Positions 16,379-16,461 of a stretch of 16,461 bases of DNA are shown piece by piece. Location of the stretch: positions 1 to 16,461 of the forward strand of contig CAYOFK010000055.1 of the NCBI GenBank assembly GCA_964403185.1. Reading direction: 5' to 3'. Made by a program: the position numbers and the translations under genes. The DNA comes from CAYOFK01 sp964403185 (GTDB taxonomy: Bacteria > Bacteroidota > Bacteroidia > Bacteroidales > VadinHA17). Each line of letters opens with the position of its first letter. Positions within the stretch are counted from its first letter, which is position 1. Below the pieces are notes generated by a model. The model made no database searches. It saw only the letters and a program-made list of their open reading frames with translations, and was not told the origin of the DNA.

Positions 16379-16461
16379 ATGCATAAGAGAACTATTGTTG
16401 TCATACCGGGGGATGGAATTGGCCGTGTTGTGTTGGACGAGACCCTGAGAGTACTCGAAAC
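16379..16461 (+). CDS. Isocitrate/isopropylmalate dehydrogenase family protein (5' fragment)
   Basis: Only the first 27 complete codons lie in the window: MHKRTIVVIPGDGIGRVVLDE followed by TLRVLE. The PGDGIG motif after a short beta strand is the N terminus of the NAD(P)-dependent beta-decarboxylating dehydrogenases (isocitrate, isopropylmalate and relatives). The common GDGIGPE is replaced by GDGIGRV, which suggests a divergent subgroup, so I do not assign leuB or icd. A partial -7-like TACTTTTT lies at 16341-16348. Confidence 0.75.
   Translation, partial: MHKRTIVVIPGDGIGRVVLDETLRVLE

Overview
The window reads as chromosomal DNA of a Bacteroidota bacterium, probably a Bacteroidales- or Marinilabiliales-like lineage (inference). 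The evidence is a type A type IX secretion C-terminal domain on a large secreted protein, a long SecA with an extra insertion and a SEC-C tail, matches to the Bacteroidota -7 promoter box (TAnnTTTG), and a family of small conserved proteins typical of the phylum between ligA and dapA. I see no insertion sequence, phage gene, CRISPR array, tRNA or rRNA. No stretch longer than 300 bases lacks a gene.

Layout. Positions 1-1376 (minus) hold the N-terminal part of a BtuB-like TonB-dependent receptor that runs off the left edge. Just upstream of it lies a full cobalamin riboswitch (1407-1594, minus) with its own -7 box. Positions 1795-5410 (plus) carry ligA, a small conserved protein and dapA, the last two with overlapping start and stop. 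The convergent secA (5427-8768, minus) ends 16 bases from dapA. A promoter region at 8769-8910 separates secA from a divergent 1178-residue BNR/Asp-box propeller protein bearing a type IX sorting domain (8911-12447, plus). Next is a compact three-gene plus-strand unit: an ECF sigma factor, a single-pass membrane protein that is probably its anti-sigma factor, and a secreted repeat protein whose KY[G/S] motif recurs about every 18 residues (12595-14767). The stop codon of that last gene overlaps the stop codon of the convergent pepD (14764-16224, minus). The right edge holds the first codons of an isocitrate/isopropylmalate dehydrogenase family gene (16379 onward).

How the parts fit. The left end is a vitamin B12 uptake unit under riboswitch control. 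The middle is housekeeping: DNA ligation, lysine/cell-wall precursor synthesis, Sec export and dipeptide degradation. The BNR protein would use SecA for inner-membrane export and then the type IX system. The sigma/anti-sigma/repeat-protein trio looks like a small cell-envelope signalling module and is the least understood part of the window.

The observations most worth a second look are two. First, the receptor's best start codon is out of frame by one base at a nine-base homopolymer. Second, the envelope module has a regular beta-solenoid-like product. I do not see a clearly new defence or mobile system here.
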